Origin: Komagataeibacter melomenusus | Lineage (GTDB): Bacteria; Pseudomonadota; Alphaproteobacteria; Acetobacterales; Acetobacteraceae | Assembly: GCF_013155395.1 (NCBI RefSeq) | Contig: NZ_JABJWC010000001.1 | Coordinates: 124,001-188,000 of the forward strand | DNA length: 64,000 nt | Reading direction: 5' to 3' | In this document: one piece after another, positions 17,092 to 25,761 of the stretch | Numbering within the stretch: the stretch's first letter is position 1 | How the letters are laid out: each line of letters starts with the position of its first letter | Program-made: the position numbers and the translations under genes | The notes under the pieces: generated by a model | What the model was told of the DNA's origin: nothing | What the model saw: only the letters and a program-made list of their open reading frames with translations | Database searches by the model: none

Positions 17092-18300
17092 ATGTTGAGT
17101 GTAGCGCAAGCGCGTGAGCGGATTCTTGAAGGGGTTTTCCCTCTCCCGGCCGAGGTCGTGGCCCTGACCGATGCCTGCGGGCGCGTCAGTAGCGCCCCGA
17201 TCATGGCGGGGCTGTCCAACCCGCCGGCCGATGTCTCGTCCATGGATGGCTACGCCGTGCGCGCGGCTGACCTGTCGGCTGGCGGGGCAAGCCTTGCTTG
17301 CATTGCCGAGGCCCCTGCGGGCCATCCCTTTACCGGCACGCTCGCGGCCGGGCAGTGCGTGCGGATCTTTACCGGCAGCGTCATGCCCGCCGGCGCGGAT
17401 GCCGTGCTGATACAGGAGAACGCCCGGCGCGAGGGTGACAGCGTGCACACCACGCACACGCTGGCGCCCGGCACCTATGTGCGCCGCATGGGGCAGGATT
17501 TTGCGGCGGGGCAGGTGCTTGTGCCCGCGGGCAGGCGGCTGTCGGCGCGTGATGTGGGGCTGGCGGCGGCAGCCAACAATGCGTGGGTGCAGGTCACCCG
17601 CCGCCCGCGCGTGGCCATTGCCGCCACGGGCGATGAACTGCTCCTGCCCGGCAGCCCCCTTGGCGCGGGCCAGATTGCCAATTCCAACACGCCCATGCTG
17701 GCCGCCCTGCTGCGCGCCGTGGGCGCCGAGCCGGTCATGCTGCCGGTGCTGCGCGATGACATGGCCGATGTGGCGACGCTGGAACGCATGGTTGATGGCG
17801 TGGACATGCTGCTGACTGCGGGCGGTGCCAGCGTGGGCAGCCATGACCTAGTGCGCGCCGGGTTGGAACAGGTGGGGCTGAAAACCGATTTCTGGAAGAT
17901 TGCCATGCGCCCGGGCCGCCCGCTGATGTCAGGCCATCTGGGCCGCCTGCCCTTTATCGGCCTGCCGGGCAACCCGGTTGCGGCCTTCGTGTGTTCCATC
18001 GTGTTCGTGCTACCTGCCCTGCGGCGCATGGCCGGGCTGGCGCACCCTGTCGAGCCACCGGTTCACGCCATTCTGGGCTGCGACGTGCCCCAAAACGACC
18101 AGCGCATGGACCACCTTCGCGCAACCCTGGCACAGGACGAACAAGGCCGCCTGGTGGCAACGCCCTTCCCCAGACAGGATTCGGCCATGCTGCATGTGCT
18201 GGCGCAAAGCCAGGCGCTGGTACTGCGTGCCCCCCACGCGCCAGCGGCACGAAAGGGCGATGCCTGCGCTGTGATCCGTATCGATCACGTCTTTGCATAA
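17092..18300 (+). CDS. moeA: Molybdopterin molybdotransferase MoeA
   Basis: A 402-residue cytoplasmic enzyme that inserts molybdate into adenylylated molybdopterin. The N-terminal part carries SSMDGYAVRAADL and the beta-barrel GSVMPAGADAVLIQE (GAD motif). The MoCF-binding domain has AATGDELL, NSNTPMLAALL and TAGGASVGSHDLV. PGRPLMSG and GLPGNPVAAFV complete the active site. I prefer the ATG at 17092, about 11 bases from GGAG; an in-frame GTG at 17080 overlaps that site. It would supply cofactor to the molybdenum hydroxylase at 11.5-14.3 kb. lexA lies downstream under its own promoter. Confidence 0.96.
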   Translation: MLSVAQARERILEGVFPLPAEVVALTDACGRVSSAPIMAGLSNPPADVSSMDGYAVRAADLSAGGASLACIAEAPAGHPFTGTLAAGQCVRIFTGSVMPAGADAVLIQENARREGDSVHTTHTLAPGTYVRRMGQDFAAGQVLVPAGRRLSARDVGLAAAANNAWVQVTRRPRVAIAATGDELLLPGSPLGAGQIANSNTPMLAALLRAVGAEPVMLPVLRDDMADVATLERMVDGVDMLLTAGGASVGSHDLVRAGLEQVGLKTDFWKIAMRPGRPLMSGHLGRLPFIGLPGNPVAAFVCSIVFVLPALRRMAGLAHPVEPPVHAILGCDVPQNDQRMDHLRATLAQDEQGRLVATPFPRQDSAMLHVLAQSQALVLRAPHAPAARKGDACAVIRIDHVFA

Positions 18301-18328
18301 GCCGGAATGCCAGTTGACGCGCGAGAGG

Positions 18329-18343
18329 GAACCAATATAGAAC
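18329..18343. promoter_or_regulatory. LexA (SOS) box upstream of lexA
   Basis: GAAC-CAATATA-GAAC matches exactly the alphaproteobacterial SOS box GTTC-N7-GTTC read on the other strand. It lies 74 bp before the lexA start. A further GAAC (18347-18350) and a GTTC (18364-18367) lie nearby. Autoregulation of lexA through this site is expected from the family. Confidence 0.85.
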
Positions 18344-18417
18344 ATGGAACAGGTTTTTGATTTGTTCCATGGCGCTCGCGCATTGGCGGCGCTGCTCACG
18401 GCAAAAGGACATGTGGC

Positions 18418-19089
18418 ATGCTCACCAGGAAACAACATGAGCTTTTGCTGTTTATCGATGGCCATCTGCGCCGGACGGGCTTTTCCCCCTCCTTTGATGA
18501 AATGAAGGATGCGCTCGGCCTGCGCTCCAAATCAGGCATTCATCGCCTCATTTCAGCGCTGGAGGAGCGTGGCTTCCTGCATCGCAGGCATCATCGGGCC
18601 CGTGCGCTCGAGATCCTGCGCCTGCCCGATATCGATGTACCGCCGCCCCGCCCTGCCGATTCGCCCCGGCCCGCGCCCGACCTGCCCGCCCCCGAACAGA
18701 TCGCCGCCGTGATGGACGTGCCCTTTGTGGGGCGTATTGCCGCGGGCAACCCCATCGAGGCCATAACGCCCGAGACCACCCGCATCACCGTGCCCGCCGA
18801 CATGCTGGGCAAGGCCAGCCATTATGCGCTGGAGGTAACGGGCAACTCGATGGAGGAAGCGGGCATTCTTGATGGCGACATGGTCATCATCCGTGAACAG
18901 AACCACGCGAATGACGGCGAGATCGTGGTGGCCCTGATTGATGGCGATGAGGTGACGCTCAAGCGCATCCGCCATCAGGGCAGCGAGATTGCGCTGATCC
19001 CCGCCAATAGCGCGTATGAGACCCGGATTTTCCCGGCAGGGCGGGTGTACATACAGGGCACGCTGGCTGGCCTGATCCGGCGCTACTGA
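18418..19089 (+). CDS. lexA: LexA repressor
   Basis: A 223-residue SOS regulator. The winged helix-turn-helix domain (about 1-68) includes [26 protein letters not shown] Pro-rich linker (75-92) follows, then the S24 peptidase domain. The autocleavage bond is Ala109-Gly110 in GRIAAGNP. The catalytic Ser144 is in TGNSMEEAG and Lys182 in EVTLKRI. RecA-stimulated self-cleavage after DNA damage releases target promoters. A matching SOS box lies upstream, which supports the start at 18418. It ends at a bidirectional hairpin facing the biotin operon. Confidence 0.98.
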   Translation: MLTRKQHELLLFIDGHLRRTGFSPSFDEMKDALGLRSKSGIHRLISALEERGFLHRRHHRARALEILRLPDIDVPPPRPADSPRPAPDLPAPEQIAAVMDVPFVGRIAAGNPIEAITPETTRITVPADMLGKASHYALEVTGNSMEEAGILDGDMVIIREQNHANDGEIVVALIDGDEVTLKRIRHQGSEIALIPANSAYETRIFPAGRVYIQGTLAGLIRRY

Positions 19090-19098
19090 AGGTTACGG

Positions 19099-19127
19099 AT
19101 GCCGCCTTTGTTTCAAACAGGCGGCAT
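19099..19127. terminator. Bidirectional hairpin between lexA and bioCD
   Basis: ATGCCGCC (19099-19106) pairs with GGCGGCAT (19120-19127), with a further TGTTT/AAACA pairing inside a small bulge. Both flanking genes converge on it. Confidence 0.8.
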
Positions 19128-19129
19128 TC

Positions 19130-20527
19130 TCATGACGGCATGATGTCATGCCACGGCGGCAGCAGGGTCGCGAGTTGCGCCACCGCTTCCGGCCCCATGG
19201 GTGTGATGGGCGGGAACTGCGCCACAATGCGCACCTGGCCGTGGCGTATGATGGCATCACGCCCCACGGGTTCGGGCGGGCCGTTCAGGATCACGCCCGC
19301 CACATGCAGCCCCCGTGCCCGCAGGGCGGCAAGGCTGAGCAGCGTGTGGTTGATCGTGCCCAGCGTGCTGCGCGCAACCAGCACCACCGGCAGCGCCAGC
19401 CGCGCCATCAGGTCGATCATCAGGTAATCGGGCGCAATCGGCACGAACACGCCCCCTGCCCCTTCCACCACCACCGGGCCTGCCGCCGGATCGTGGTCCG
19501 GCAGGGCAATCAGATCAGGGTCGATGCGGGCATGGACCTGTCGCGCTGCATCCTCAGGCGAAAGAGACGCCCCGAAACTGGCTGCTGGCGGATAAAGCCG
19601 CGTGGCATCGAGCCCGGTCAGGTGGCGCAGGCTCGTGCTGTCGGATGGCGCATCATCCGTGCCGCTCTGCAGCGGCTTCCAGTAAGCGGCGTTCCACGCC
19701 CGCACCAGTGCGGCGGAGGTTACGGTCTTGCCCACATCCGTATCCGTGCCGGTCACGAACACGCCGGGCCACGGCGCGCGATGAAACTGCCCGTACGCAA
19801 CATGATACGACATGGCAAAAGGCGCATCTCCAGCGCCTGCCGCAACCAGCACGCGCCGCAGGCCATCCGTGTGGGGGCTGTCGGTATGGGTTGCGCCAAT
19901 CGCGCGGAGTTCACGCACGAAGGCCAAGGGAGACCGAGGCGTGTCGATGATTTCAACATCTTCCCACAGGCCCGCGCCACAGCCGGGCCATTCGGCCTGC
20001 AACGTGGTACTGGGTGGGTAATCGACCATGGGGCATGTCCTGCCCACGGCGTCATACACCGCCCGCCATTGGCGGAAGCTACCCGCGCACAGCGTTGCCA
20101 GCGCCATCTGCCCGCCCGGCGCCAGCAGGCGACCGAGCGCGGCGAGGGCTGCCTTGCGGTCGGCAAACCACTGCATGGCCAGGCTGGAGCAGATCAGGTC
20201 GAACGGTCCGGTCAGGTCTGGCGCTTCGCCATCCATGCGGTGCAACACAAGTTGCCCGTCATCCGGCATGGATCGTGCAAGGCGTTGCAGCATGCCCGGC
20301 GCAATATCGGTAGCGGTAATGTGGGCATGGGGAAACAGGCGGCGCAGTTCACGGGTCAGGAAGCCGGTGCCACAGCCAATTTCCAGAATGCGGAGCGGGG
20401 CATGGGCGCGCATGCCGGCAGCAATGCGCCCGGCCAGTTCGGTGGCGGCAATGCGCTGGATGCGGGCCGCCTGCTCATAATCCCGCGCCGTATCGAACCG
20501 GGCGGCAATGCTGTCCTTGCGCGTCAT
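19130..20527 (-). CDS. Fused BioC methyltransferase - BioD dethiobiotin synthetase
   Basis: A 465-residue two-domain protein. Residues 1-245 are a class I SAM methyltransferase (EIGCGTGFLTREL at 49-61, TDIAPGML, LICSSLAMQW), consistent with BioC, which methylates malonyl-ACP to start pimelate synthesis. Residues 256-465 are dethiobiotin synthetase: P-loop GTDTDVGKT at 260-268, YWKPLQSGT at 282-290, VVVEGAGGVFVPI and VARSTLGTINHTLLSL. One uninterrupted frame covers both, with an 8-12 residue linker. The start at 20527 overlaps the stop of the BioH-like gene by 4 bp, giving a bioF-bioH-bioCD operon. The two enzymes act at opposite ends of the pathway, so channelling is not the obvious reason for fusion. 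Confidence 0.93.
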   Translation of the reverse strand: MTRKDSIAARFDTARDYEQAARIQRIAATELAGRIAAGMRAHAPLRILEIGCGTGFLTRELRRLFPHAHITATDIAPGMLQRLARSMPDDGQLVLHRMDGEAPDLTGPFDLICSSLAMQWFADRKAALAALGRLLAPGGQMALATLCAGSFRQWRAVYDAVGRTCPMVDYPPSTTLQAEWPGCGAGLWEDVEIIDTPRSPLAFVRELRAIGATHTDSPHTDGLRRVLVAAGAGDAPFAMSYHVAYGQFHRAPWPGVFVTGTDTDVGKTVTSAALVRAWNAAYWKPLQSGTDDAPSDSTSLRHLTGLDATRLYPPAASFGASLSPEDAARQVHARIDPDLIALPDHDPAAGPVVVEGAGGVFVPIAPDYLMIDLMARLALPVVLVARSTLGTINHTLLSLAALRARGLHVAGVILNGPPEPVGRDAIIRHGQVRIVAQFPPITPMGPEAVAQLATLLPPWHDIMPS

Positions 20528-21174
20528 GATGGCGTTATCCGTCTGGCCATGGTGGTGATGGCATGAGCACAGGCCCCGGCATGCGTAAGCGGCAGCAGGT
20601 GCCCCCCTTCCACCCATTCAATTGGCCGGGCAGTAAAGCAGGCCTTGGTCAGCGCGGGGGGGGCAATGGCATCCTGCGTGCCCGCCATGACATGAACCGG
20701 GCATGTCGTGGCGTGCAGGTCGGCCCGGCAGTCCATGTCCATCAGCGCATCCAGCCCGGTTTCCAGCCGGTCGCGCGCGATCGGTTCCGGCACGGGCGAA
20801 TCAATGCCCGCGCGCAGGCGGAAGCTGTGCAGCAGCCCCTGTGGCGCGCGCAGCAGCCCCTGCCGCATGCGTTCGATCACGCGCCGGGCAATGCCAGCCG
20901 TAAAATCTGGCCCGGCCCCAAACCGGCTGAAACCGTTGATCAGGATCAGGCCCCGGCACAGCGGACCATGGTGGCGCAGCAGCCATAACGTGCCCAGTGA
21001 GTGCCCGACTCCGATATAGGGCACCTGCGGCAGGTCCATGTGGGCGCGCGGGGAAAAGAAGCCAAAGTCGAGGCAACGCGTGCGTGCCGTGCCAAGCGCC
21101 GTGCGGGTCGCGGCCCAGAAGGTGGGGTCGAACGCCCAGCCATGCACGAAGGCCACAGGCAGGGCAGCGCTCAT
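20524..21174 (-). CDS. BioH-like pimeloyl-ACP methyl ester carboxylesterase
   Basis: A 216-residue alpha/beta hydrolase. It begins with VAFVHGWAFDPTFW (oxyanion region HGW), has the nucleophile elbow GVGHSLGTLW, a late Asp in AGTQDAIAPP and the catalytic His in VEGGHLLPL. BioH cleaves the methyl ester put on by BioC, freeing pimeloyl-ACP for BioF. Position inside the biotin operon, with 4 bp overlaps to both neighbours, supports that role over a generic esterase. The start at 21174 is fixed by coupling to the bioF stop. The protein is somewhat shorter than E. coli BioH. Confidence 0.9.
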   Translation of the reverse strand: MSAALPVAFVHGWAFDPTFWAATRTALGTARTRCLDFGFFSPRAHMDLPQVPYIGVGHSLGTLWLLRHHGPLCRGLILINGFSRFGAGPDFTAGIARRVIERMRQGLLRAPQGLLHSFRLRAGIDSPVPEPIARDRLETGLDALMDMDCRADLHATTCPVHVMAGTQDAIAPPALTKACFTARPIEWVEGGHLLPLTHAGACAHAITTMARRITPS

Positions 21175-22355
21175 GCCGCGCTCTGCCGCAGGGCCAGCGG
21201 AATGGCCGTGGCAAGCTGCCCGATCATGCAATCGGTATGGGCAGCACTCAGCGCAAGGCGGATGCGGCTGCCATTGGGGGGCACCGTGGGCGGGCGTATG
21301 GCGGTGGCAAGCAGGCCCTGCGCCTCAAGGCTTGCGGCAAAGCGCAGGGCGCGGGCGGCATCGCCAAGCATGATGGGCACGATCTGCGTGGTCGAGGGCT
21401 CGGGCGAGAGGCCACAGCCCCGCACCACATCGCGGATATGGGCTGCGTTGCGGGCCAGCCGGGCACGGTCTTCATCCAGATGGGGCACGCATTCAAGGGC
21501 CGCGTCCATTGCGCCAAGCATGGCAGGCGGCGGGGCGGTGGTAAACACGAAGCCCGAACAGGCATTGACCAGCCAGTCGCACAACGCGCGCGAGCCGGTT
21601 ACGAACGCGCCAAAGCCGCCCAGCGCCTTGCTGAACGTGCCCATGACCAGATCGATCTCATGCCCCGCGCACAGGCCACGCCCCTGCGGGCCGAGCACGC
21701 CGGTGGCATGGGCTTCATCCACGTAGGTGAAGGCGCCGTATTGCCGCGCCAGCGCGCTGAGGCGGGCGATGTCGGTGCGGTCGCCGTCCATGCTGAACAC
21801 GCTTTCCGTCACGATGATCCGCAGCCCCGGATCACCGGCATGGCGGATCAGCAGGCTTTCCAGATGATCAAGGTCGTTATGGCGAAAGCGGATCTGCCGC
21901 ACGCCAGCCGCCATGCAGCCCTGATGCAGGCTGGCATGGTTCAGCCGGTCGGCAAAGACCAGCGGGGGCGCGCCCTGCTCGGCCGCCAGCCGCAGCAGGG
22001 CCGCCAGCACCGAGGCATTGGCCTGCCACCCGCTGGCCAGCAGCAGCGCGGCTTCCGCCCCCTTGAAGGTCGCGAGGCGCGCTTCCACCGCCATATGCCG
22101 CGCGCTGGTGCCCGTTACGAGCCGCGAGGCGCCCGCACCCGTTCCGTCCTCATGCAGCCATTGTGCCGCGCGGGTGGCAAGGGCGGGGTGATGCGACAGG
22201 CCGAGATAGTCATTGGATGAGAAATTGACCAGCGCGCGCCCGTCACGGATAACGGTGACCGGCCCGGTCTGGCGCACGGGGCGCAGCACGCGGCGGACAT
22301 GGTGCTGCGCCATGTGGTCGAGCGCGGTCTGGAAAAGGGTATCGAAACAGGCCAT
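21171..22355 (-). CDS. bioF: 8-amino-7-oxononanoate synthase
   Basis: A 394-residue PLP enzyme that condenses pimeloyl-ACP with alanine to give KAPA. Family marks are NFSSNDYLGLSHHP, GAGASRLVTGTSARH, LADR-like FADRLNHASLHQG, ESVFSMDGD, YVDEAHATGVLG and the PLP Lys in GTFSKALGGFGAF. The start at 22355 has AGGAG 10 bases upstream. It is the first gene of the leftward biotin operon and is divergent from bioA, with 70 bp between starts. No BioR-type TTATAGATAA palindrome is visible in that gap. Confidence 0.97.
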   Translation of the reverse strand: MACFDTLFQTALDHMAQHHVRRVLRPVRQTGPVTVIRDGRALVNFSSNDYLGLSHHPALATRAAQWLHEDGTGAGASRLVTGTSARHMAVEARLATFKGAEAALLLASGWQANASVLAALLRLAAEQGAPPLVFADRLNHASLHQGCMAAGVRQIRFRHNDLDHLESLLIRHAGDPGLRIIVTESVFSMDGDRTDIARLSALARQYGAFTYVDEAHATGVLGPQGRGLCAGHEIDLVMGTFSKALGGFGAFVTGSRALCDWLVNACSGFVFTTAPPPAMLGAMDAALECVPHLDEDRARLARNAAHIRDVVRGCGLSPEPSTTQIVPIMLGDAARALRFAASLEAQGLLATAIRPPTVPPNGSRIRLALSAAHTDCMIGQLATAIPLALRQSAA

Positions 22356-22425
22356 GAAGCGCATTCTCCTGCCGGAGCCTGCCGCCCCGGTCAATCCCGC
22401 CAATGCAATATCACGGAGAGAGCGC

Positions 22426-23703
22426 ATGTGTGGACCTGAATGGCTGGAACAAGGCATGCAGCATGTCTGGCTGCCCTACGCACAGATGCAGACCGCCCTG
22501 CCACCGCTCCCCGCCGCGCGCACGCAGGGCTGCACCATCACGCTGGCCGATGGCACGGAACTGCTTGATGGCATCGCCTCATGGTGGACGGCCTGCCACG
22601 GCTACAATCACCCGCACATCCGTGCTGCGGTGTCGGCCCAGCTTGAGCGCATGCCCCATGTCATGTTTGGCGGCCTGGCCAATGAACCGGCCCTGACGCT
22701 GGCGCGCCGCCTTGCGGGCCTGCTGCCCGGTGACCTGGAGCGGGTGTTCTTTACCGATTCCGGCTCGGTCGCGGTCGAGGTGGCGATGAAGATGGCCATC
22801 CAGTACTGGCTCAACCAGGGCCAGACCGGGCGGACAAGGCTGCTGGCCTTCCGTGGCGGCTATCATGGCGATACGATCGCCACCATGGCCGTGTGCGACC
22901 CCGAAGAAGGGATGCACAGCCTCTATAACGGCGCGCTGCCCGAGCATTTCATTGCCGACCTGCCGGTCGATGCCGCCAGCACCGCAGCCCTTGATGCCCT
23001 GCTGGCGCAGCACGCGGGCAGCATTGCCGCCATCATCACCGAACCATTGGTGCAGGGCGCGGGCGGCATGCTGTTTCATGCGCCCGAAGTGCTGCGCACC
23101 CTGCGCACGCTGGCCGACCGCCATGGCGTGCTGCTGATCCTTGATGAGATCTTTACCGGCTTCGGCCGCACCGGCACGATGTTCGCCTGCGAGCAGGCCG
23201 GGATCGTGCCTGATATCATAACCCTTTCAAAGGCATTGACCGGGGGCACCATGGCGCTGGCCGCCACCGTGGCGCGCAGGCACGTATTCGAGGCTTTTTT
23301 GTCCGATGATCCGCTGCATGCGCTCATGCATGGGCCGACCTTCATGGCCAATGCCATGGCCTGCGCCTGCGCCAATGCCTCGCTTGACCTGTTTGCCGCC
23401 GAACCCCGCCTGCAGCAGGTAGCCCGGATCGAAGCGCAGATGCGCGCCGAACTCGAACCGTGCCGCAGCCTGCCCCATGTGGTTGATGTGCGTGTCATGG
23501 GCGCGATCGGCGTGGTGGAACTTGACCGCATACGTGACATGAATGCGCTCAAGACAGCCCTGATCGCCCAAGGGGCATGGGTGCGCCCCTTCCGGAACAT
23601 CGTTTACCTGACGCCTGCTTTTACCATCACGCCAGCCGAGCTTACCCGCCTGGCCACCGCAATCCGCACGGTTCTGGGCCAAACGGTTCCCGATCAGCGC
23701 TAG
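22426..23703 (+). CDS. bioA: Adenosylmethionine-8-amino-7-oxononanoate aminotransferase
   Basis: A 425-residue class III PLP aminotransferase that makes diaminopelargonate using SAM as amino donor. HVWLPYAQMQTALPPLP at the N-terminus, GIASWWTACHGYNHP, FFTDSGSVAVEVAMKMA, FRGGYHGDTIATMAVCD, ILDEIFTGFGRTG and the PLP Lys in LSKALTGGTMAL are all BioA-like. MHGPTFMANAMACA follows. The start at 22426 is preceded by GGAGAGA. Biotin synthase BioB is not in the window, so the last pathway step is encoded elsewhere. Confidence 0.97.
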   Translation: MCGPEWLEQGMQHVWLPYAQMQTALPPLPAARTQGCTITLADGTELLDGIASWWTACHGYNHPHIRAAVSAQLERMPHVMFGGLANEPALTLARRLAGLLPGDLERVFFTDSGSVAVEVAMKMAIQYWLNQGQTGRTRLLAFRGGYHGDTIATMAVCDPEEGMHSLYNGALPEHFIADLPVDAASTAALDALLAQHAGSIAAIITEPLVQGAGGMLFHAPEVLRTLRTLADRHGVLLILDEIFTGFGRTGTMFACEQAGIVPDIITLSKALTGGTMALAATVARRHVFEAFLSDDPLHALMHGPTFMANAMACACANASLDLFAAEPRLQQVARIEAQMRAELEPCRSLPHVVDVRVMGAIGVVELDRIRDMNALKTALIAQGAWVRPFRNIVYLTPAFTITPAELTRLATAIRTVLGQTVPDQR

Positions 23704-23764
23704 GCCATGACGGACTGATCTGGTATGGAAGCCTATGACTTTTTTTCAGCACAGATCCTGGCGC

Positions 23765-23992
23765 ATGACAAATCATGACAGCAAGCGGCAGATCGTACTG
23801 AAGATCCTGTCGGATGGGCAGGCGCGTTCCGTCAAGGAAATTGGCGACCTGTTCCCCGAACTCGGCACCTACCATGCCCGCCTGGCCCTGCAGGCCCTGC
23901 GCAATCAGGGGCTGGTTACGGTGGAGGATGCGTCTGGGGCAAGCGATGGCCGCAAGCGCAAGGTCTGGCGGCTGGTCAAGCCAACTGCCTGA
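23765..23992 (+). CDS. Small winged helix-turn-helix protein
   Basis: A protein of 75 residues, or 85 if an in-frame ATG at 23735 is used. The body reads as a compact winged helix: KRQIVLKILSDGQARSVKEIG (helix 1 and turn), a central ARLALQALRNQGLV recognition-type helix, then a VTVEDASG/RKVWRLV beta wing. It is probably a DNA-binding regulator, but no ligand or target is evident. It lies just after bioA on the same strand, separated by 61 bp, and ends at a bidirectional terminator. No clear ribosome site decides the start. Confidence 0.6.
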   Translation: MTNHDSKRQIVLKILSDGQARSVKEIGDLFPELGTYHARLALQALRNQGLVTVEDASGASDGRKRKVWRLVKPTA

Positions 23993-23999
23993 AAGCAAT

Positions 24000-24027
24000 G
24001 ACCCCCGCAGCAGGGCTGGCGGGGGTC
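24000..24027. terminator. Bidirectional hairpin
   Basis: GACCCCCGC (24000-24008) and GCGGGGGTC (24019-24027) form a perfect 9-base stem between the convergent wHTH and DUF4167 genes. Confidence 0.75.
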
Positions 24028-24037
24028 GGCCCGTTGA

Positions 24038-24598
24038 TCAGGACGGGGTGGATTCCAGTTCTTCCTTCTTGCCCGCGGCGGGCTTGGCGCGGCTGCTGCG
24101 GCGCGGAGCGCGGGGCGCACGCGGCGCGGGAGCCGGTGCGGCTTCCGGAGCGGCGTCGATCGTGGGCTGGGGGGCTGTTTCCGCAGGCTCGATCACGGCG
24201 GCCTGCTCGGCTGCGGGCTCGGCGGGCTCATCGGCGGCGTTATCGCCGGGCTGGCGGTTCTCGACGGGCCGCGGCTGCCGGTTGGACATGCGCTCCTGAC
24301 GTTCCTGCTGGCTCTGCTGGGCGGCCTGCGTCATGGCGTTGAGAATGCGGAAATAATGTTCGGCATGCTGAAAATAGGCTTCCGCCATGACGCGGTCGCC
24401 GCTGCCGCTGGCATCGCGGCCAAGCTGCAGGTATTTTTCAAACAGTTGCTGTGCCGTGCCCCGCACGCGCAGGTCCGGGCCATTGCTGTCAAATACATGG
24501 TTGCGGTTCAACGGGATCTGGCCATTATTATGGCGTACGGTTCCGCCACTGCTACCGCCCGAACGATGGTGACGGCTCCGCATGCGTTTCATGTTCAT
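24038..24598 (-). CDS. DUF4167 domain protein
   Basis: A 186-residue protein starting MNMKRMRSRHHRSGG. The conserved N-terminal DUF4167 segment (about residues 20-85) includes NHVFDSNGPDLRVRGTAQQ and AEAYFQHAEHYFRIL. The C-terminal half is low-complexity Pro/Ala/Glu with a basic tail (RAPRRSSRAKPAAGKK). This matches a family found next to prmC in many alphaproteobacteria; the function is unknown, and the basic N-terminus suggests nucleic acid or ribosome binding. The start is placed at the first Met of the MNMKRMRSR block. Confidence 0.85.
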   Translation of the reverse strand: MNMKRMRSRHHRSGGSSGGTVRHNNGQIPLNRNHVFDSNGPDLRVRGTAQQLFEKYLQLGRDASGSGDRVMAEAYFQHAEHYFRILNAMTQAAQQSQQERQERMSNRQPRPVENRQPGDNAADEPAEPAAEQAAVIEPAETAPQPTIDAAPEAAPAPAPRAPRAPRRSSRAKPAAGKKEELESTPS

Positions 24599-24867
24599 AA
24601 GCTGTCGCAGCACTTTCCTGTTGCCGGTCGCTGGCGCTGCCCTGGACCGTGGGGCGGTCTCTGCCCGTCCCGTCTGTTGCCATGTTGGTTGTCCGGTACG
24701 ACACCGGACACGGATCCCTGCGCGTGGCGGAACCTGTAGGGGGTTCGGGTCGCCTGACATTTATGTTTTGCAATCGGGATCGCCCGCGGGGAATGGAACA
24801 GCAATCAACCCGCTTTTCGTTTTCCCTGCGTTTTGGCAATATAGCCCGCGCTTTTCTTTCTGCCAAA

Positions 24868-25731
24868 TTATTTTTTCACCACTAGCGCCCGCCCTATTCC
24901 GCCAAGATCGGGGCGTATTTCCACAACGTCCAGCCCCGCTTCGCGCATGAGCGCGGGCACGCTCCCATGCTGGCCAATGCCCAGTTCCAGCACGCCCAGG
25001 CCACCCGGCGCCAGCAGGTCCGGCAGCATGCGGGCCAGGGCGCGGTAGGCGACAAGCCCGTCCGGCCCGCCATCAAGCGCGCGTGCGGGTTCATGAGCCA
25101 CCACGTCGGGCATGAGGGTGGCCAGGTCGGCATGGGGAATATAGGGCGGATTGCTCAGCACGAGGTCGAACGGCCCCGCCACACCATCGGCCCAGTTGCA
25201 GCACAGCATATGGCTGCGCGCGGCCAGCCCGTTGCGCGTGGCGTTAAAGCTGGCCAGTTCCGCCGCCTGCGGGTTGAGGTCCGTGCCAATACCGTGGGCA
25301 CGCTGGTATTCCGCCAGGATGGCCAGCAGCAGGCAGCCCGTGCCGGTGCCGATATCGAGCACGCGCAGCGGGGCGTTCCGGTCAGGCAGGTGGTCGAGCA
25401 CGGCCTCGACAAGAGTTTCGGTATCGGCGCGCGGGATGAGGGTTGCGGGCGATACCGCAAGGTCAAGCGACCAGAACCCGGCCTGCCCGGTAATATAGGC
25501 CATGGGCTCATACCGCAGGCGCCGGGCCAGCATATCGGCAAGCCGGGCCGTAGCGGCCTCGCCCAGCGTATCGATGCGCAGCAGCCCGGCGAGGTCGGTC
25601 CGGGCCGCATGGGCCGCGAGCAGGCGCGCCTCGCGCTGGGGGGCCTCGATGCCGGCGGCACGCAGTTTTTGCGTCGCGTCATGCAACAGGTGGCGCAAAT
25701 TTGTGGGCGCCGGTGTCATGGCATCTTTCAT
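24868..25731 (-). CDS. prmC: Peptide chain release factor N5-glutamine methyltransferase
   Basis: A 287-residue SAM methyltransferase that methylates the Gln of the GGQ motif in RF1 and RF2. The N-terminal helical domain is followed by LIPRADTETLVEAVLDHL, the SAM motif VLDIGTGTGCLLLAIL and the catalytic VLSNPPYIPHADL. Its substrate RF1 is encoded by prfA about 500 bp upstream on the same strand, but a gene on the opposite strand separates the two. ATG at 25731 is used; an alternative ATG lies four codons in. DUF4167 follows. Confidence 0.96.
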   Translation of the reverse strand: MKDAMTPAPTNLRHLLHDATQKLRAAGIEAPQREARLLAAHAARTDLAGLLRIDTLGEAATARLADMLARRLRYEPMAYITGQAGFWSLDLAVSPATLIPRADTETLVEAVLDHLPDRNAPLRVLDIGTGTGCLLLAILAEYQRAHGIGTDLNPQAAELASFNATRNGLAARSHMLCCNWADGVAGPFDLVLSNPPYIPHADLATLMPDVVAHEPARALDGGPDGLVAYRALARMLPDLLAPGGLGVLELGIGQHGSVPALMREAGLDVVEIRPDLGGIGRALVVKK

Positions 25732-25761
25732 CGCCGCTGCTTTCCGTCATACTGGGGCATT

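Noticed and set aside
22356-22425. Possible BioR or BirA operator between bioF and bioA
   Set aside because: No TTATAGATAA-type palindrome or BirA-like long dyad is present in the 70 bp gap.
24038-24598. Tandem-repeat protein or cell-surface adhesin, from the Pro/Ala-rich tail
   Set aside because: The N-terminal half matches the DUF4167 pattern and there is no signal peptide; the tail is ordinary low complexity.
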